This document shows positions 18,036-26,223 of a stretch of 64,000 nucleotides of DNA, piece by piece (position 1 is the stretch's first letter; each line of letters starts with the position of its first letter). The position numbers and the translations under genes are program-made. The stretch is taken from NCBI RefSeq assembly GCF_937888285.1, contig NZ_CALART010000011.1:310001-374000 (forward strand), in the 5' to 3' direction. The DNA is from an uncultured Aquimonas sp. (GTDB lineage: Bacteria; Pseudomonadota; Gammaproteobacteria; Xanthomonadales; Xanthomonadaceae). The notes beneath the pieces are model-generated. The model had not been told where the DNA came from and did no database searches. It was given only the letters and a program-made list of their open reading frames with translations.

Positions 18036-18638
18036 ATGCAGCCCTCCAGCGCCCCCAGCACCAGCCAGATCCTGCGTGAGCTCGCCGCGGGTCCGCTCGA
18101 TCCCAGCCTCGACGCCGTGCTCGCCGCCTTCGGCCGGCGCGCCTTTGGCGCGGCCCTGCTGCTGGCGATCATGCCGGCCTTCCTGCCCCTGCCTTTCGGC
18201 GTCGGCGCGATCAGCGGCCCGCTGGTATCGATTCTCGGATTGCAGATGCTGTTCGCGCGGCGCCAGCCCTGGCTGCCCAAGCGCTGGCGCGAGAAGACCG
18301 TGCCGCGCACGCGCCTCGACGGCTTCAACGCGAAGATGGGTGGGGTGCTCCGCCGCATCGAGCGGCTGTGCAAGCCGCGATTGAACGGTCTGGCCACGCG
18401 CCTCTGGGCCACCCTGTTCACCGGCGCCCAGCTGGTCCTGCTCGGCGTGCTGCTGGCCCTGCCGATTCCGCTGACCAACTACCCCTTCGGCCTGCTGCTG
18501 GTGCTGTACGCGCTCGCGCTGGTCGAACGCGACGGTCTGCTGCAGCTGGTGGCGTGGACGCTGGGCCTCGCCACCCTCACTGCTTCGGTCTTCCTTTCAA
18601 CCGAGGTCGTCGACCTGCTGACGCGCCTCTGGACCTGA
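18036..18638 (+). CDS. exoD: ExoD-family exopolysaccharide synthesis protein
   Basis: The 200-residue protein shows the ExoD pattern: an N-terminal amphipathic helix, then LDAVLAAFGRRAFGAALLLAIMPAFLPLPFG, a conserved QMLFARRQPWLP segment near residues 68-79, and two to three C-terminal membrane helices. Family members affect exopolysaccharide production in rhizobia; the mechanism is unknown. It is convergent with hisS (39-nt gap). Confidence 0.85.
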   Translation: MQPSSAPSTSQILRELAAGPLDPSLDAVLAAFGRRAFGAALLLAIMPAFLPLPFGVGAISGPLVSILGLQMLFARRQPWLPKRWREKTVPRTRLDGFNAKMGGVLRRIERLCKPRLNGLATRLWATLFTGAQLVLLGVLLALPIPLTNYPFGLLLVLYALALVERDGLLQLVAWTLGLATLTASVFLSTEVVDLLTRLWT

Positions 18639-18677
18639 TCCGGACCTCGCAGACGCGAGGCCCGGATCGGCAGCGCT

Positions 18678-20087
18678 TCAACCGCTGTGGTTGCCGCGAC
18701 CGGCCATCGCCCTGGCCTGCTCCAGCTCGACGCGGAGCGCGCGCACCAGATCCTCGCGCGGCACCTCGAACTGCTCCTGCTTGCGCATGTCCTTGACCGC
18801 GACCACGCCGCGCGCGGCCTCGTCCTCGCCCAGCAGCAGCACGAAGCGGATGCCGGCGCGATCGGCGTACTGGAACTGCTTGGCGACCTTGCGCGGCTCC
18901 AGCTGCACCTCGGCATTGATGCCGGCCCGGCGCAGCTCCGAGGCGAGCTTCAGGTAGTCCGGCAGGCGGACTTCGTCCATCTGCGCGACCAGCACCTCGA
19001 CGCTGCTCTCGGCCGATTCGATCAGCCCGGCCTCGCGCAGCTGCCAGAACAGCCGGGAGGCGCCGATCGAGATGCCAACGCCCGGCAGGTGCGACTTGGT
19101 GTACTGGCCGGCCAGGTTCTCGTAGCGGCCACCCGAGCAGATCGACCCGATCTGCGGGTAGTCGTTGAGCGTGGTCTCGTACACGGTGCCGGTGTAGTAG
19201 TCGAGGCCGCGGGCGATCGACAGGTTGATCGCGTAGTTGGCCTCGGGCACGCCGAAGGCACGCACCAGCTCCAGCACCTCGCGCAGTTCGGCGATGCCCT
19301 GGTTGAAGGTCTCGCTGCCCGGCCCGAGGCGGTCCAGCTGGGCCAGCGCATCGGCGTGGCCGGCCGAGCGGATGCCGACAAAGTCGAGGATCTTCTCGAC
19401 CGAATCCGCAGAGAGCCCGAAGCCCTCGCCGGTCAGCGTCTCGCGCACGTAGTCCGGGCCGCGCTTGTCGAGCTTGTCGACCTCGCGCAGCACCGCGCCC
19501 TGCTGCTCGGGGTCGGCGACGCCCAGACCCTCGAAGAAGCCGCGCATCAGCTTGCGGTTGTTGATCTGGATGGTGAAAGCGCCGATCGCGAGATCGCTGA
19601 AGACGGAGTAGATCACTGCCGGCAGCTCGGCATCGAAGCGCACCGACAGCGCATCCTTGCCGATCACGTCGATGTCGCACTGGTAGAACTCGCGGAAGCG
19701 GCCGCGCTGGGCGCGCTCGCCGCGGTAGACGCGCTGGATCTGGTAGCGGCGGAAGGGGAAGTGCAGCTCGTGCTCGTGCTCGGCGACGTAGCGCGCCAGC
19801 GGCACGGTGAGGTCGAAGCGCAGCGCCTGCTCGGGCAGCTGGCCGGCCTCGGCCTTCTCCAGCGCGCCGGTGCTCTGCACGAAATAGACCTGCCGCTCGG
19901 TCTCGCCGCCGGACTTGGTCAGCAGCACCTCGGACAGCTCCATCACCGGCGTTTCCACCGGCAGGAAGCCGAAGCGTTCGTAGTTGCCGCGGATGATGTC
20001 CAGCATGCGCTGGAAGGCGATCTGGTCGCGCGGCAGCAGTTCCAGGACGCCGGGCACGGTGCGGGGCTTGATCAAGGCAGGCTCCAT
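18678..20087 (-). CDS. hisS: Histidine--tRNA ligase
   Basis: The 469-residue class II synthetase has motif 1 around residues 45-75, motif 2 [26 protein letters not shown] (about 114-139, in part), the histidine-specific ..[12 protein letters not shown].. and GRYENL blocks, motif 3 [12 protein letters not shown], and a C-terminal anticodon-binding domain ending in a short Gln/Arg-rich tail. It charges tRNA-His. It reads leftward; upstream lies tRNA-Pro in the opposite orientation. It is slightly longer than the E. coli enzyme (424) but typical of xanthomonads. Confidence 0.96.
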   Translation of the reverse strand: MEPALIKPRTVPGVLELLPRDQIAFQRMLDIIRGNYERFGFLPVETPVMELSEVLLTKSGGETERQVYFVQSTGALEKAEAGQLPEQALRFDLTVPLARYVAEHEHELHFPFRRYQIQRVYRGERAQRGRFREFYQCDIDVIGKDALSVRFDAELPAVIYSVFSDLAIGAFTIQINNRKLMRGFFEGLGVADPEQQGAVLREVDKLDKRGPDYVRETLTGEGFGLSADSVEKILDFVGIRSAGHADALAQLDRLGPGSETFNQGIAELREVLELVRAFGVPEANYAINLSIARGLDYYTGTVYETTLNDYPQIGSICSGGRYENLAGQYTKSHLPGVGISIGASRLFWQLREAGLIESAESSVEVLVAQMDEVRLPDYLKLASELRRAGINAEVQLEPRKVAKQFQYADRAGIRFVLLLGEDEAARGVVAVKDMRKQEQFEVPREDLVRALRVELEQARAMAGRGNHSG

Positions 20088-20222
20088 AGGGCGGTGCAGC
20101 GGGTCATCGATGGGCCCGCAGGAAGCGGCACAGGCTACCAGTTTGGTGCCCTCGCCTCACGACCATCTTGCGCAGGCCGCGTGAGGCCCGTATGATGCGC
20201 GGCTCTCACGCGGTGCCAAGAT

Positions 20223-20299
20223 CGGGGTGTAGCTCAGCCTGGTAGAGCGCTACGTTCGGGACGTAGAAGTCGCAGGTTCAAATCCTGTCTCCCCGACCA
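20223..20299 (+). tRNA. tRNA-Pro (anticodon GGG)
   Basis: A 77-nt cloverleaf: acceptor CGGGGTG/CTCCCCG (one T-T mismatch at the sixth pair), D arm AGCTC..GAGC, anticodon stem TACGT/ACGTA with loop TCGGGAC region giving GGG, T arm GCAGG-TTCAAAT-CCTGT, and encoded CCA. A strong terminator follows 22 nt later. Confidence 0.95.
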
Positions 20300-20321
20300 T
20301 CCGCGCCAGCGTGAAGCAATC

Positions 20322-20347
20322 AACCCCGCCACTGAGCGGGGTTTTTT
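20322..20347 (+). terminator. Rho-independent terminator of tRNA-Pro
   Basis: The stem AACCCCGC/GCGGGGTT with a 6-nt loop runs into TTTT, a textbook intrinsic terminator. Confidence 0.93.
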
Positions 20348-20437
20348 GTGCCCGCAGCGCGACGGTGAGTCGGCCGCAGCTTGCCAGCCGCTGCCGCCGC
20401 CCCCACCCTTCGGGCCATCGAATCCGCGGAGCGTGCC

Positions 20438-20722
20438 ATGCCCATCTTCGAATACCGCGCCTGCGGCGAGGCCGGCTGCGCGCACTGCCGCGAAGGCTTC
20501 GACCAGCTGCAGAAGCTGTCCGAGCCACCGCTGGCGCACTGCCCGAAGTGCGGCACACCCGTACAGCAGCAGATCGGCGCGCCCGCGCTGGCCATCGGCG
20601 GCGCCCACCTGCTGAAGGAGAAGAAGATCGGCGAGGCCGGCTTCACCCAGTACCGCAAGATCGGCAAGGGTGTGTACGAGAAGACCGCGGGCAAGGGGCC
20701 GGGGATCATCCGCGGCGACTGA
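20438..20722 (+). CDS. FmdB-family zinc ribbon protein
   Basis: The 94-residue protein begins MPIFEYRACGEAGCAHCREGF and has the paired cysteines of FmdB regulators. C8, C13 and C16 form the first knuckle and C38-x-x-C41 (HCPKCGTPV) the second. The family is widespread and poorly characterised, often called a putative regulatory protein. The C-terminal half is Lys/Gly rich. I chose the ATG at 20438 over one 57 nt upstream because the MPIFEY start is the family norm. Confidence 0.85.
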   Translation: MPIFEYRACGEAGCAHCREGFDQLQKLSEPPLAHCPKCGTPVQQQIGAPALAIGGAHLLKEKKIGEAGFTQYRKIGKGVYEKTAGKGPGIIRGD

Positions 20723-20736
20723 GGCCGCTTTGCGGC

Positions 20737-20946
20737 GGGATTCGGGATTGGGGATTCGGGATTCGCAGGAGCCGCATCAGCTGCCGCGGCGAGGCCTTGG
20801 AGCCCCTCTCCGGCACACGTCGACCTGAGCATCCACGAGCCCGGCATTTTCAATGCGCTACGGGCGGTCTGGCGGAGCGTCACCTCAAGGCAGGACTCGA
20901 CCGACATCCCGTCGGACGAATCCCGAATCCCGACTCCCCAATCCCG
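20737..20946. repeat. Inverted GGGATTCGGGATT-type repeat pair
   Basis: A tandem of the unit GGGATT(C/G) at 20737-20765 is mirrored by its complement at 20917-20946. Arms of about 23 nt differ at one position and enclose about 150 nt. It lies between the fmdB-like and ppnN genes, which are convergent. Similar GGGATTCGGGATTC words are common between genes of xanthomonads (from memory). The centre has no open frame of note. Confidence 0.7.
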
Positions 20947-20956
20947 TCGCGTCGGC

Positions 20957-22321
20957 TCAGCCGACGCGATAACAGGGCTTGTAGTCCCCGCTCATCTTCA
21001 TGCGCCGCTGCTCGACGAAGGCGCGCAGCAGGGCGTCCAGCGCGCGCATGATCTCGGGCTCGCCGTCGATCACATAGGGGCCGTGGGCTTCGATCGCGCG
21101 CATGCCCTCTTCCTTGACGTTGCCGGCGACGATGCCGGAGAACGCCCGACGCAGGTCGGCGGCCAGCGCGTGCACCGGCTGGTCGCGGTGCAGCTTCAGG
21201 CTGGCCATGTTCTCGTGGGTCGGCGCGAACGGGTGCTGGAACTCCGGCTGGATCTTCAGCGCCCAGTTGAAGAAAAACGCGTCCTTGGTGTCGAGGCGGT
21301 GTTCACGCACCTTCGCCAGGCCGCGCTCCATGTAGCGGGCGACCTCACGCGGGTCGTCGACGATGATCTTGTAGCGCTCGGCGGCGGCATCGCCCAGGGT
21401 CAGCCGCAGGAAGTGGTCGATCTGCTCGAAGTAGGCGGCCGATTCCTTGGGCCCGGTGAACACCAGCGGGAACGGCAGGTGGGCGTTGTCCGGATGCAGC
21501 AGGATGCCGAGCAGGTAGAGGATCTCCTCGGCGGTGCCGACGCCACCCGGGAACACGATGATGCCGTGGCCGACGCGGACGAAGGCCTCCAGGCGCTTCT
21601 CGATGTCCGGCATGATCACCAGGTGATTGACGATCGGGTTCGGCGACTCGGCGGCGATGATGCCGGGCTCGGTGATGCCGATATAGCGGTTCTGGTAGCG
21701 GCGCTGCTTGGCATGGCCCACCGCAGCACCCTTCATCGGACCCTTCATGGCACCGGGTCCACAGCCGGTGCAGATGTCGATGTCGCGCAGGCCGAGCTCA
21801 TAGCCGACGTGCTTGGTGTACTCGTACTCGTGGCGGGCGATCGAGTGGCCGCCCCAGCACACGACGAGGTTGGGTTCGACGTTCGGCTTCAGCACGCGCG
21901 CATTGCGCAGGATCTCGAACACCGCATTGGTGATGTCCTGGCTGTCGTCGAGGTCGAACTGGCCGGACTCCTTGATCTCGGTGGAGACATAGGCGATGTC
22001 GCGGACCACCGCGAACAGCAGCTCGGCGACGCCGGCGATGATCTTGCCGTCGACGAAGGCCTGGGCCGGCGCATGGCGCAGCTCCAGGCGCACGCCGCGG
22101 TCCTGCTGCTGCACTTCGATCTCGAAATCGGGGTAGCGCTCGAGCGCGGCGCGCGGGTCGTCGCTGGTGCTGCCGGAGGTCAGCACGGCCAGCGCGCAGC
22201 GGCGCAACAGCTCATGCAGACCGCCCTTGGAGGCATCGCGCAGACGGCTGACCTCGCTGCGCGAGAGGACATCGAGGCCGCCGCGCGGCGAGATGCGGGC
22301 ATTGACGGTGATCGGGGACAT
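20957..22321 (-). CDS. ppnN: Pyrimidine/purine nucleotide 5'-monophosphate nucleosidase PpnN
   Basis: The 454-residue protein is the same length as E. coli PpnN (YgdH). It starts MSPITVNARISPRGGLDVLS and has the LOG-family core with VVCWGGHSIAR (about 191-201), GCGPGAMKGPMKGAA and PGGVGTAEEILYLLGI (the PGGxGTxxE catalytic motif). It hydrolyses nucleoside monophosphates to base and ribose 5-phosphate and is regulated by (p)ppGpp in E. coli. The longer frame to 22534 is a basic leader without matches. Divergent from rapA. Confidence 0.93.
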   Translation of the reverse strand: MSPITVNARISPRGGLDVLSRSEVSRLRDASKGGLHELLRRCALAVLTSGSTSDDPRAALERYPDFEIEVQQQDRGVRLELRHAPAQAFVDGKIIAGVAELLFAVVRDIAYVSTEIKESGQFDLDDSQDITNAVFEILRNARVLKPNVEPNLVVCWGGHSIARHEYEYTKHVGYELGLRDIDICTGCGPGAMKGPMKGAAVGHAKQRRYQNRYIGITEPGIIAAESPNPIVNHLVIMPDIEKRLEAFVRVGHGIIVFPGGVGTAEEILYLLGILLHPDNAHLPFPLVFTGPKESAAYFEQIDHFLRLTLGDAAAERYKIIVDDPREVARYMERGLAKVREHRLDTKDAFFFNWALKIQPEFQHPFAPTHENMASLKLHRDQPVHALAADLRRAFSGIVAGNVKEEGMRAIEAHGPYVIDGEPEIMRALDALLRAFVEQRRMKMSGDYKPCYRVG

Positions 22322-22620
22322 GCGGGGTTCCTTCAAAGGCCTTGTCGTTTGTTCTTGTGGGGGCCGTCGAGGGGCGCGGGCGCGGGCGAACCGTGCCGGA
22401 GGCGGAATCAGACGGCTGCGGCCCCTGCCATCGGGCGCCGCGCGTGTCGCGGGCCGGACGCGCACTGGATGGCGCAGCCTTCGGCCCCTCGCCTGGGACG
22501 ACAGGTCCCATCGGGCGGCCGCGGAGCATCGCACAGCCCGGCCCGGCGGTGAAGCGCGGCACTGAACGCCGGGCCTGTCCCGACTGTGGCGGCCTTGGCT
22601 TGGCGCGTAGAATTGCGCGG

Positions 22621-25470
22621 ATGAATCCTCCCTTCGTCCCCGGACAGCGCTGGCTGTCCACCGCCGAGCCCGAGCTCGGCCTGGGCACGGTGATGCGCCT
22701 CATCGGCCGCAGCGTGCAGATCGTCTTCACCGGCAGCGGCGTGGTCCGCCAATACGCGATGGACACCGCTCCGCTGTCGCGCGCCGACTTCCGCGTCGGC
22801 GACCGCCTGCGCGCCGAAGGGGTCGAGTACACCGTCGAGAGCGTCGACACGGTCGACGGCCTCTACCTCTACGGCGTCGGCGACACGCAGATCCACGAGG
22901 GCCTGCTCGACCCCGAACAGCCAGTCTCGCAGGCCGATGCGCGCCTGCTGTCCGGCCGCGTCGACCGCAGCCCGGCCTTCGAGCTGCGCCGTGAAGCCCT
23001 GCGTCGTCGCGCCGAGGCGCGTCGTCATCCCGGCTGGGGCGTGCTGGGCGCGCGCATCGACCTGATTCCGCATCAGCTGAAGGTGGCCGAACTGGCCTCC
23101 GAGCGGCGCACGCCGCGTTTGCTGCTGGCCGATGAGGTCGGCCTCGGCAAGACCATCGAGGCCGGCATGATCCTGGCCCAGCAGCTGGCCACCGGCCGCG
23201 CCCGTCGCGTGCTGGTGCTGACGCCCGAGAGCCTGGTGCACCAGTGGTTCGTCGAGCTGCTGCGCCGTTTCAACCTGCGCTTCGCCCTGTTCGACGAGGA
23301 GCGCTGCGAGGCGATCACCGAGGTCGACACCGCCTGCAACCCCTTCGAGGACGAGCAGTGCGTGATCGCCTCGGTCGGCTGGCTGGCGCACTCCAAGAAG
23401 CGCGCCCAGCAGCTGCTCGAAGCCGGCTGGGATCTGCTGGTGGTCGACGAGGCCCATCATCTTTCCTGGGCGCCGGATGCGCCCAGCCGCGAGTACAGCC
23501 TGGTCGAGAGCCTGGCCCAGGCCACGCCGGGCGTGATCCTGCTGACCGCCACGCCGGAGCAGCTCGGCCGCAGCGGCCACTTCGCCCGCCTGCGCCTGCT
23601 TGATCCGGCGCGCTATGCCGACCTCGATGCCTTCATCGCCGAGTCCGACCGGCATCTGGCGCTGTCGCAGGTCACCGAGGCCCTGTTGGAAGCGCGGGCA
23701 CCGGATGCCGCCGGACTGAAGCTGCTGGAGGCTCTCTTCCACGACGAGCCGCAGACCCTGGCCACCGCCCTGCCGAAGATCGAGGCCGGCGACGAGGCCG
23801 CGGCCTGGAAGCTGGTCGAGGCCCTGATCGATCGCCACGGCACCGGTCGAGTGATGATCCGCAATCGCCGCGCCGCGGTCGGCGGCTTCCCCGAGCGCAT
23901 CCCCCACATCGAGCGTCTCGCCGACAGTGGCGAAGACCCTGCCCTGCCCGGTCGACTCCGCGCCGAAGCCCTGGCCGATGTCGGCGCCCACGGCCACCAT
24001 GAGCCCGAGCACGACTACACCCGCGACCCGCGCTTCGAGTGGCTGCTGCGGCGGCTGGAATCGCTGGCTCCGGCCAAGGTGCTGCTGCTGTGCCGCTCGC
24101 GCTCCAAGGTGCAGGCCCTCGACGAAGCCTTGCGCCTGCGCTCGGGTCTGCCGGTGGCGCGCTTCCATGAGGACATGAACCTGCTGCAGCGCGACCGCGC
24201 TGCCGCCTACTTCGCCGATCCCGAGGGCGCGCGCCTTCTCATTGCGTCCGAAGTCGGCGCCGAAGGCCGCAACTTCCAGTTCGCCCAGCACCTGATCCTG
24301 TGGGATCTGCCGCTGGATCCGGACATGCTGGAGCAGCGCATCGGCCGCCTCGACCGCATCGGCCAGAAGGGCGCGGTGCAGCTCCACGCCTGCGCCGTCG
24401 AGGGCAGCCCGCAGAACCTGCTGCTGCGCTGGTACGACGAAGGGCTCGACGCCTTCCGACAGGTCTGCGCCGATGGCCGCGAGCTGCTGCGCCGCTTCGG
24501 GCCGCCGCTGCTCAACCTGTTCGAGACGCCGAGCGACAACGGCGTGGAGGCCCTGATCGCGGAGACCCGCACGGTGCATGCGGAGCTGACCGACAAGGTG
24601 CACCGCGGCCGCGACCGCCTGCTGGAGCTGTCCAGCCAGCGCGCCGCCGGCGACGGCCGCCTGCTGCAGGCGCTGAAGCTCGACGACATCGCCGCCGCCA
24701 TCGAGGACTACCCGCTGCGCCTGCTGGAGCAGTTCGGCATCCACAACGAACCGCAGGGCCACGAGATCGTCCTGCTCGACCCGGAGTACGTCACCCTCGA
24801 TGCCTTCGAGGAACTGAAGGGCGGCGCCCGCCAGGCGACCTTCTCGCGCGCACGCGCCTTGGCCCGCGACGACCTGCTCTACCTGCGCGCTGACCATCCG
24901 ATGCTGCTCAATGCCGAGGAGCTGCTGCTGTCGTCGGAAACCGGCAATGCCGCAGCACTGGTGGACGACAGCCTGCCGCCGCGCAGCCTGCTGCTGGAGG
25001 CCGTCTACGTGCTGGAGTGCGTGGCCGAGGCCGACCTGCACGTCGACCGCTTCCTGCCGCCGCTGCCGTTGACTGTGGTGGTCGACACCCGTCTGCAGCC
25101 GCGCATGGACTACATCCCCGGCGCGCGCGCGCAGCGCGGAGGCGGCGATCGCCCGGTCGACCTATCGCGCCAGCGCAAGCTGCTGACCACCCTGCTGCCG
25201 CCGATGCTGGGCGCGGCCGAGAAGCTGGCGAGGACGCAGGCCGAGCAGCGCATCGAGACGGCGCTCGGGCAAGCCGAAGAGCTGCTCGGCGCCGAACTCG
25301 CGCGCCTGAAGCGACTGGCGAGGATCAATCCGGCGGTGCGTCCGGAGGAGGTCGAAGCGCTGGAGCGCGAGCATGCAGAGCTGCTGACCGCCCTGCCCCA
25401 GGCGCGTCCGCGGCTTGATGCCCTGCGGCTGGTGCTCAGCCCCGACGTGGTCTCGCTGCGGCCGGGCTGA
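22621..25470 (+). CDS. rapA: RNA polymerase-associated ATPase RapA
   Basis: The 949-residue protein is close to E. coli RapA (968). It begins MNPPFVPGQRWLSTAEPELG, with an N-terminal Tudor-like pair, then SWI2/SNF2 motifs: LLLADEVGLGKTIEAGMIL (Walker A, about 171-189), VVDEAHHLSW (DEAH), LTATPEQLGRSGHFARL, and in the second lobe IASEVGAEGRNFQFAQHLILWD and RIGRLDRIGQ. It recycles stalled RNA polymerase. The frame extends 93 codons upstream, but the family start fits 22621. The terminator after it begins 23 nt beyond the stop. Confidence 0.95.
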   Translation: MNPPFVPGQRWLSTAEPELGLGTVMRLIGRSVQIVFTGSGVVRQYAMDTAPLSRADFRVGDRLRAEGVEYTVESVDTVDGLYLYGVGDTQIHEGLLDPEQPVSQADARLLSGRVDRSPAFELRREALRRRAEARRHPGWGVLGARIDLIPHQLKVAELASERRTPRLLLADEVGLGKTIEAGMILAQQLATGRARRVLVLTPESLVHQWFVELLRRFNLRFALFDEERCEAITEVDTACNPFEDEQCVIASVGWLAHSKKRAQQLLEAGWDLLVVDEAHHLSWAPDAPSREYSLVESLAQATPGVILLTATPEQLGRSGHFARLRLLDPARYADLDAFIAESDRHLALSQVTEALLEARAPDAAGLKLLEALFHDEPQTLATALPKIEAGDEAAAWKLVEALIDRHGTGRVMIRNRRAAVGGFPERIPHIERLADSGEDPALPGRLRAEALADVGAHGHHEPEHDYTRDPRFEWLLRRLESLAPAKVLLLCRSRSKVQALDEALRLRSGLPVARFHEDMNLLQRDRAAAYFADPEGARLLIASEVGAEGRNFQFAQHLILWDLPLDPDMLEQRIGRLDRIGQKGAVQLHACAVEGSPQNLLLRWYDEGLDAFRQVCADGRELLRRFGPPLLNLFETPSDNGVEALIAETRTVHAELTDKVHRGRDRLLELSSQRAAGDGRLLQALKLDDIAAAIEDYPLRLLEQFGIHNEPQGHEIVLLDPEYVTLDAFEELKGGARQATFSRARALARDDLLYLRADHPMLLNAEELLLSSETGNAAALVDDSLPPRSLLLEAVYVLECVAEADLHVDRFLPPLPLTVVVDTRLQPRMDYIPGARAQRGGGDRPVDLSRQRKLLTTLLPPMLGAAEKLARTQAEQRIETALGQAEELLGAELARLKRLARINPAVRPEEVEALEREHAELLTALPQARPRLDALRLVLSPDVVSLRPG

Positions 25471-25492
25471 ACGCGAACTGGTGCGCGTTTCG

Positions 25493-25524
25493 GCCCCGCG
25501 AGTTGCCAGACTTGCGGGGCTTTG
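25493..25524 (+). terminator. Terminator after rapA
   Basis: Stem GCCCCGC(G)AGT/ACT(T)GCGGGGC with a 6-nt loop, followed by TTTG. It is 23 nt after the rapA stop. Confidence 0.82.
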
Positions 25525-25562
25525 TCACAAACTGTCTCGCACAGACCCCTTGCGTCACTGAA

Positions 25563-25575
25563 TCACAAATTGTGA
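25563..25575. promoter_or_regulatory. Palindrome upstream of the response regulator gene (TCACAAATTGTGA)
   Basis: The perfect 6-bp arms TCACAA/TTGTGA with one central base lie 37 nt before the start codon. A partial copy (GTCACAAACTGTC) occurs about 38 nt upstream. The arms match half-sites of the CRP/FNR superfamily, such as Clp in xanthomonads (TGTGA..TCACA type), but with a different spacing. It is a candidate operator only. Confidence 0.45.
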
Positions 25576-25612
25576 CAATCCACGTCACAGTCGCGTTTCA
25601 TGGGGTCGGGTC

Positions 25613-26134
25613 ATGAGTGGAGTCGGATTGTTCAAGCGCCTCTTCGGCAACGAGGACAAGGTCGTCGAGCGCCGCGTCCGTCCGCGCCAGCAGGCCCGCC
25701 CGGACACGCGTTTCCTCATCATCGACGACAGCACCACGATCGTCACCGTGCTGCGGCGGATGCTGCAGCAGAACGGCTTCGCCACGCGCGAAGCCTATGA
25801 CGCCGAACGCGGCATCGAGATCGCCGAGGCCGAGCGCCCTCATCTGATCTTCCTCGACATCGTGCTGCCCGGCATGAGCGGCTTCGAGGCGCTGCGCCAT
25901 CTGCGCCGCTCCGAGGCCACGCGCGGCATCCCGATCATCATGATCAGCGGCAACGAGCAGGCCACCGAGCAGTTCTACCTGCAGCGCATCGGCGCCGACG
26001 ACTTCATGAAGAAGCCCTTCTCGCGCGACGAGGTGTTCTCGCGCATCGGTCGCCTGCTGGGCCCTGACCTGCTGCCGCACCGCCCGCAGCCGCTGCGCGG
26101 CGATGCGGGTTTCGGCCTTCGCGCGGCGGTCTGA
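25613..26134 (+). CDS. Single-domain response regulator (PilH/CheY-like)
   Basis: The 173-residue protein has a 30-residue basic N-terminal extension (MSGVGLFKRLFG..RRVRPRQQARP) before a CheY-like receiver. The acidic pocket is DD (38-39), the phosphorylation site D82 (FLDIVLPGMSGF), then S in MISGNE and K in MKKPF. The order and sequence resemble PilH-type regulators of the twitching-motility chemosensory system. There is no output domain, so it would act by protein contact. No pil or che gene is adjacent. A strong hairpin follows at 26171-26202. Confidence 0.82.
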   Translation: MSGVGLFKRLFGNEDKVVERRVRPRQQARPDTRFLIIDDSTTIVTVLRRMLQQNGFATREAYDAERGIEIAEAERPHLIFLDIVLPGMSGFEALRHLRRSEATRGIPIIMISGNEQATEQFYLQRIGADDFMKKPFSRDEVFSRIGRLLGPDLLPHRPQPLRGDAGFGLRAAV

Positions 26135-26170
26135 AGCGCGGCGTTTCGTCCAAGCGCGCACGGATGCATC

Positions 26171-26202
26171 ACGAAAGGCGGGCCGCAGGGCCCGCCTTTC
26201 GT
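26171..26202. terminator. Bidirectional terminator
   Basis: A perfect 14-bp stem (ACGAAAGGCGGGCC and complement) with a 4-nt loop separates the convergent response regulator and pectate lyase genes. It has A/T-rich stem bases on both sides. Confidence 0.88.
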
Positions 26203-26223
26203 GTGTCCGGCTGACGCGAAGCG

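Noticed and set aside
18687..20195. Plus-strand open frame of 502 codons opposite hisS
   Set aside because: Antisense shadow; hisS carries all class II synthetase motifs.
20234..20608. Minus-strand frame containing the antisense of tRNA-Pro
   Set aside because: The stretch GRQDLNLRLLRPERSALPG is a tRNA-antisense artefact.
22408..25041. Long minus-strand open frame of 877 codons opposite rapA
   Set aside because: It lacks domain patterns and is a mirror of the rapA codon bias; rapA has full helicase motifs.
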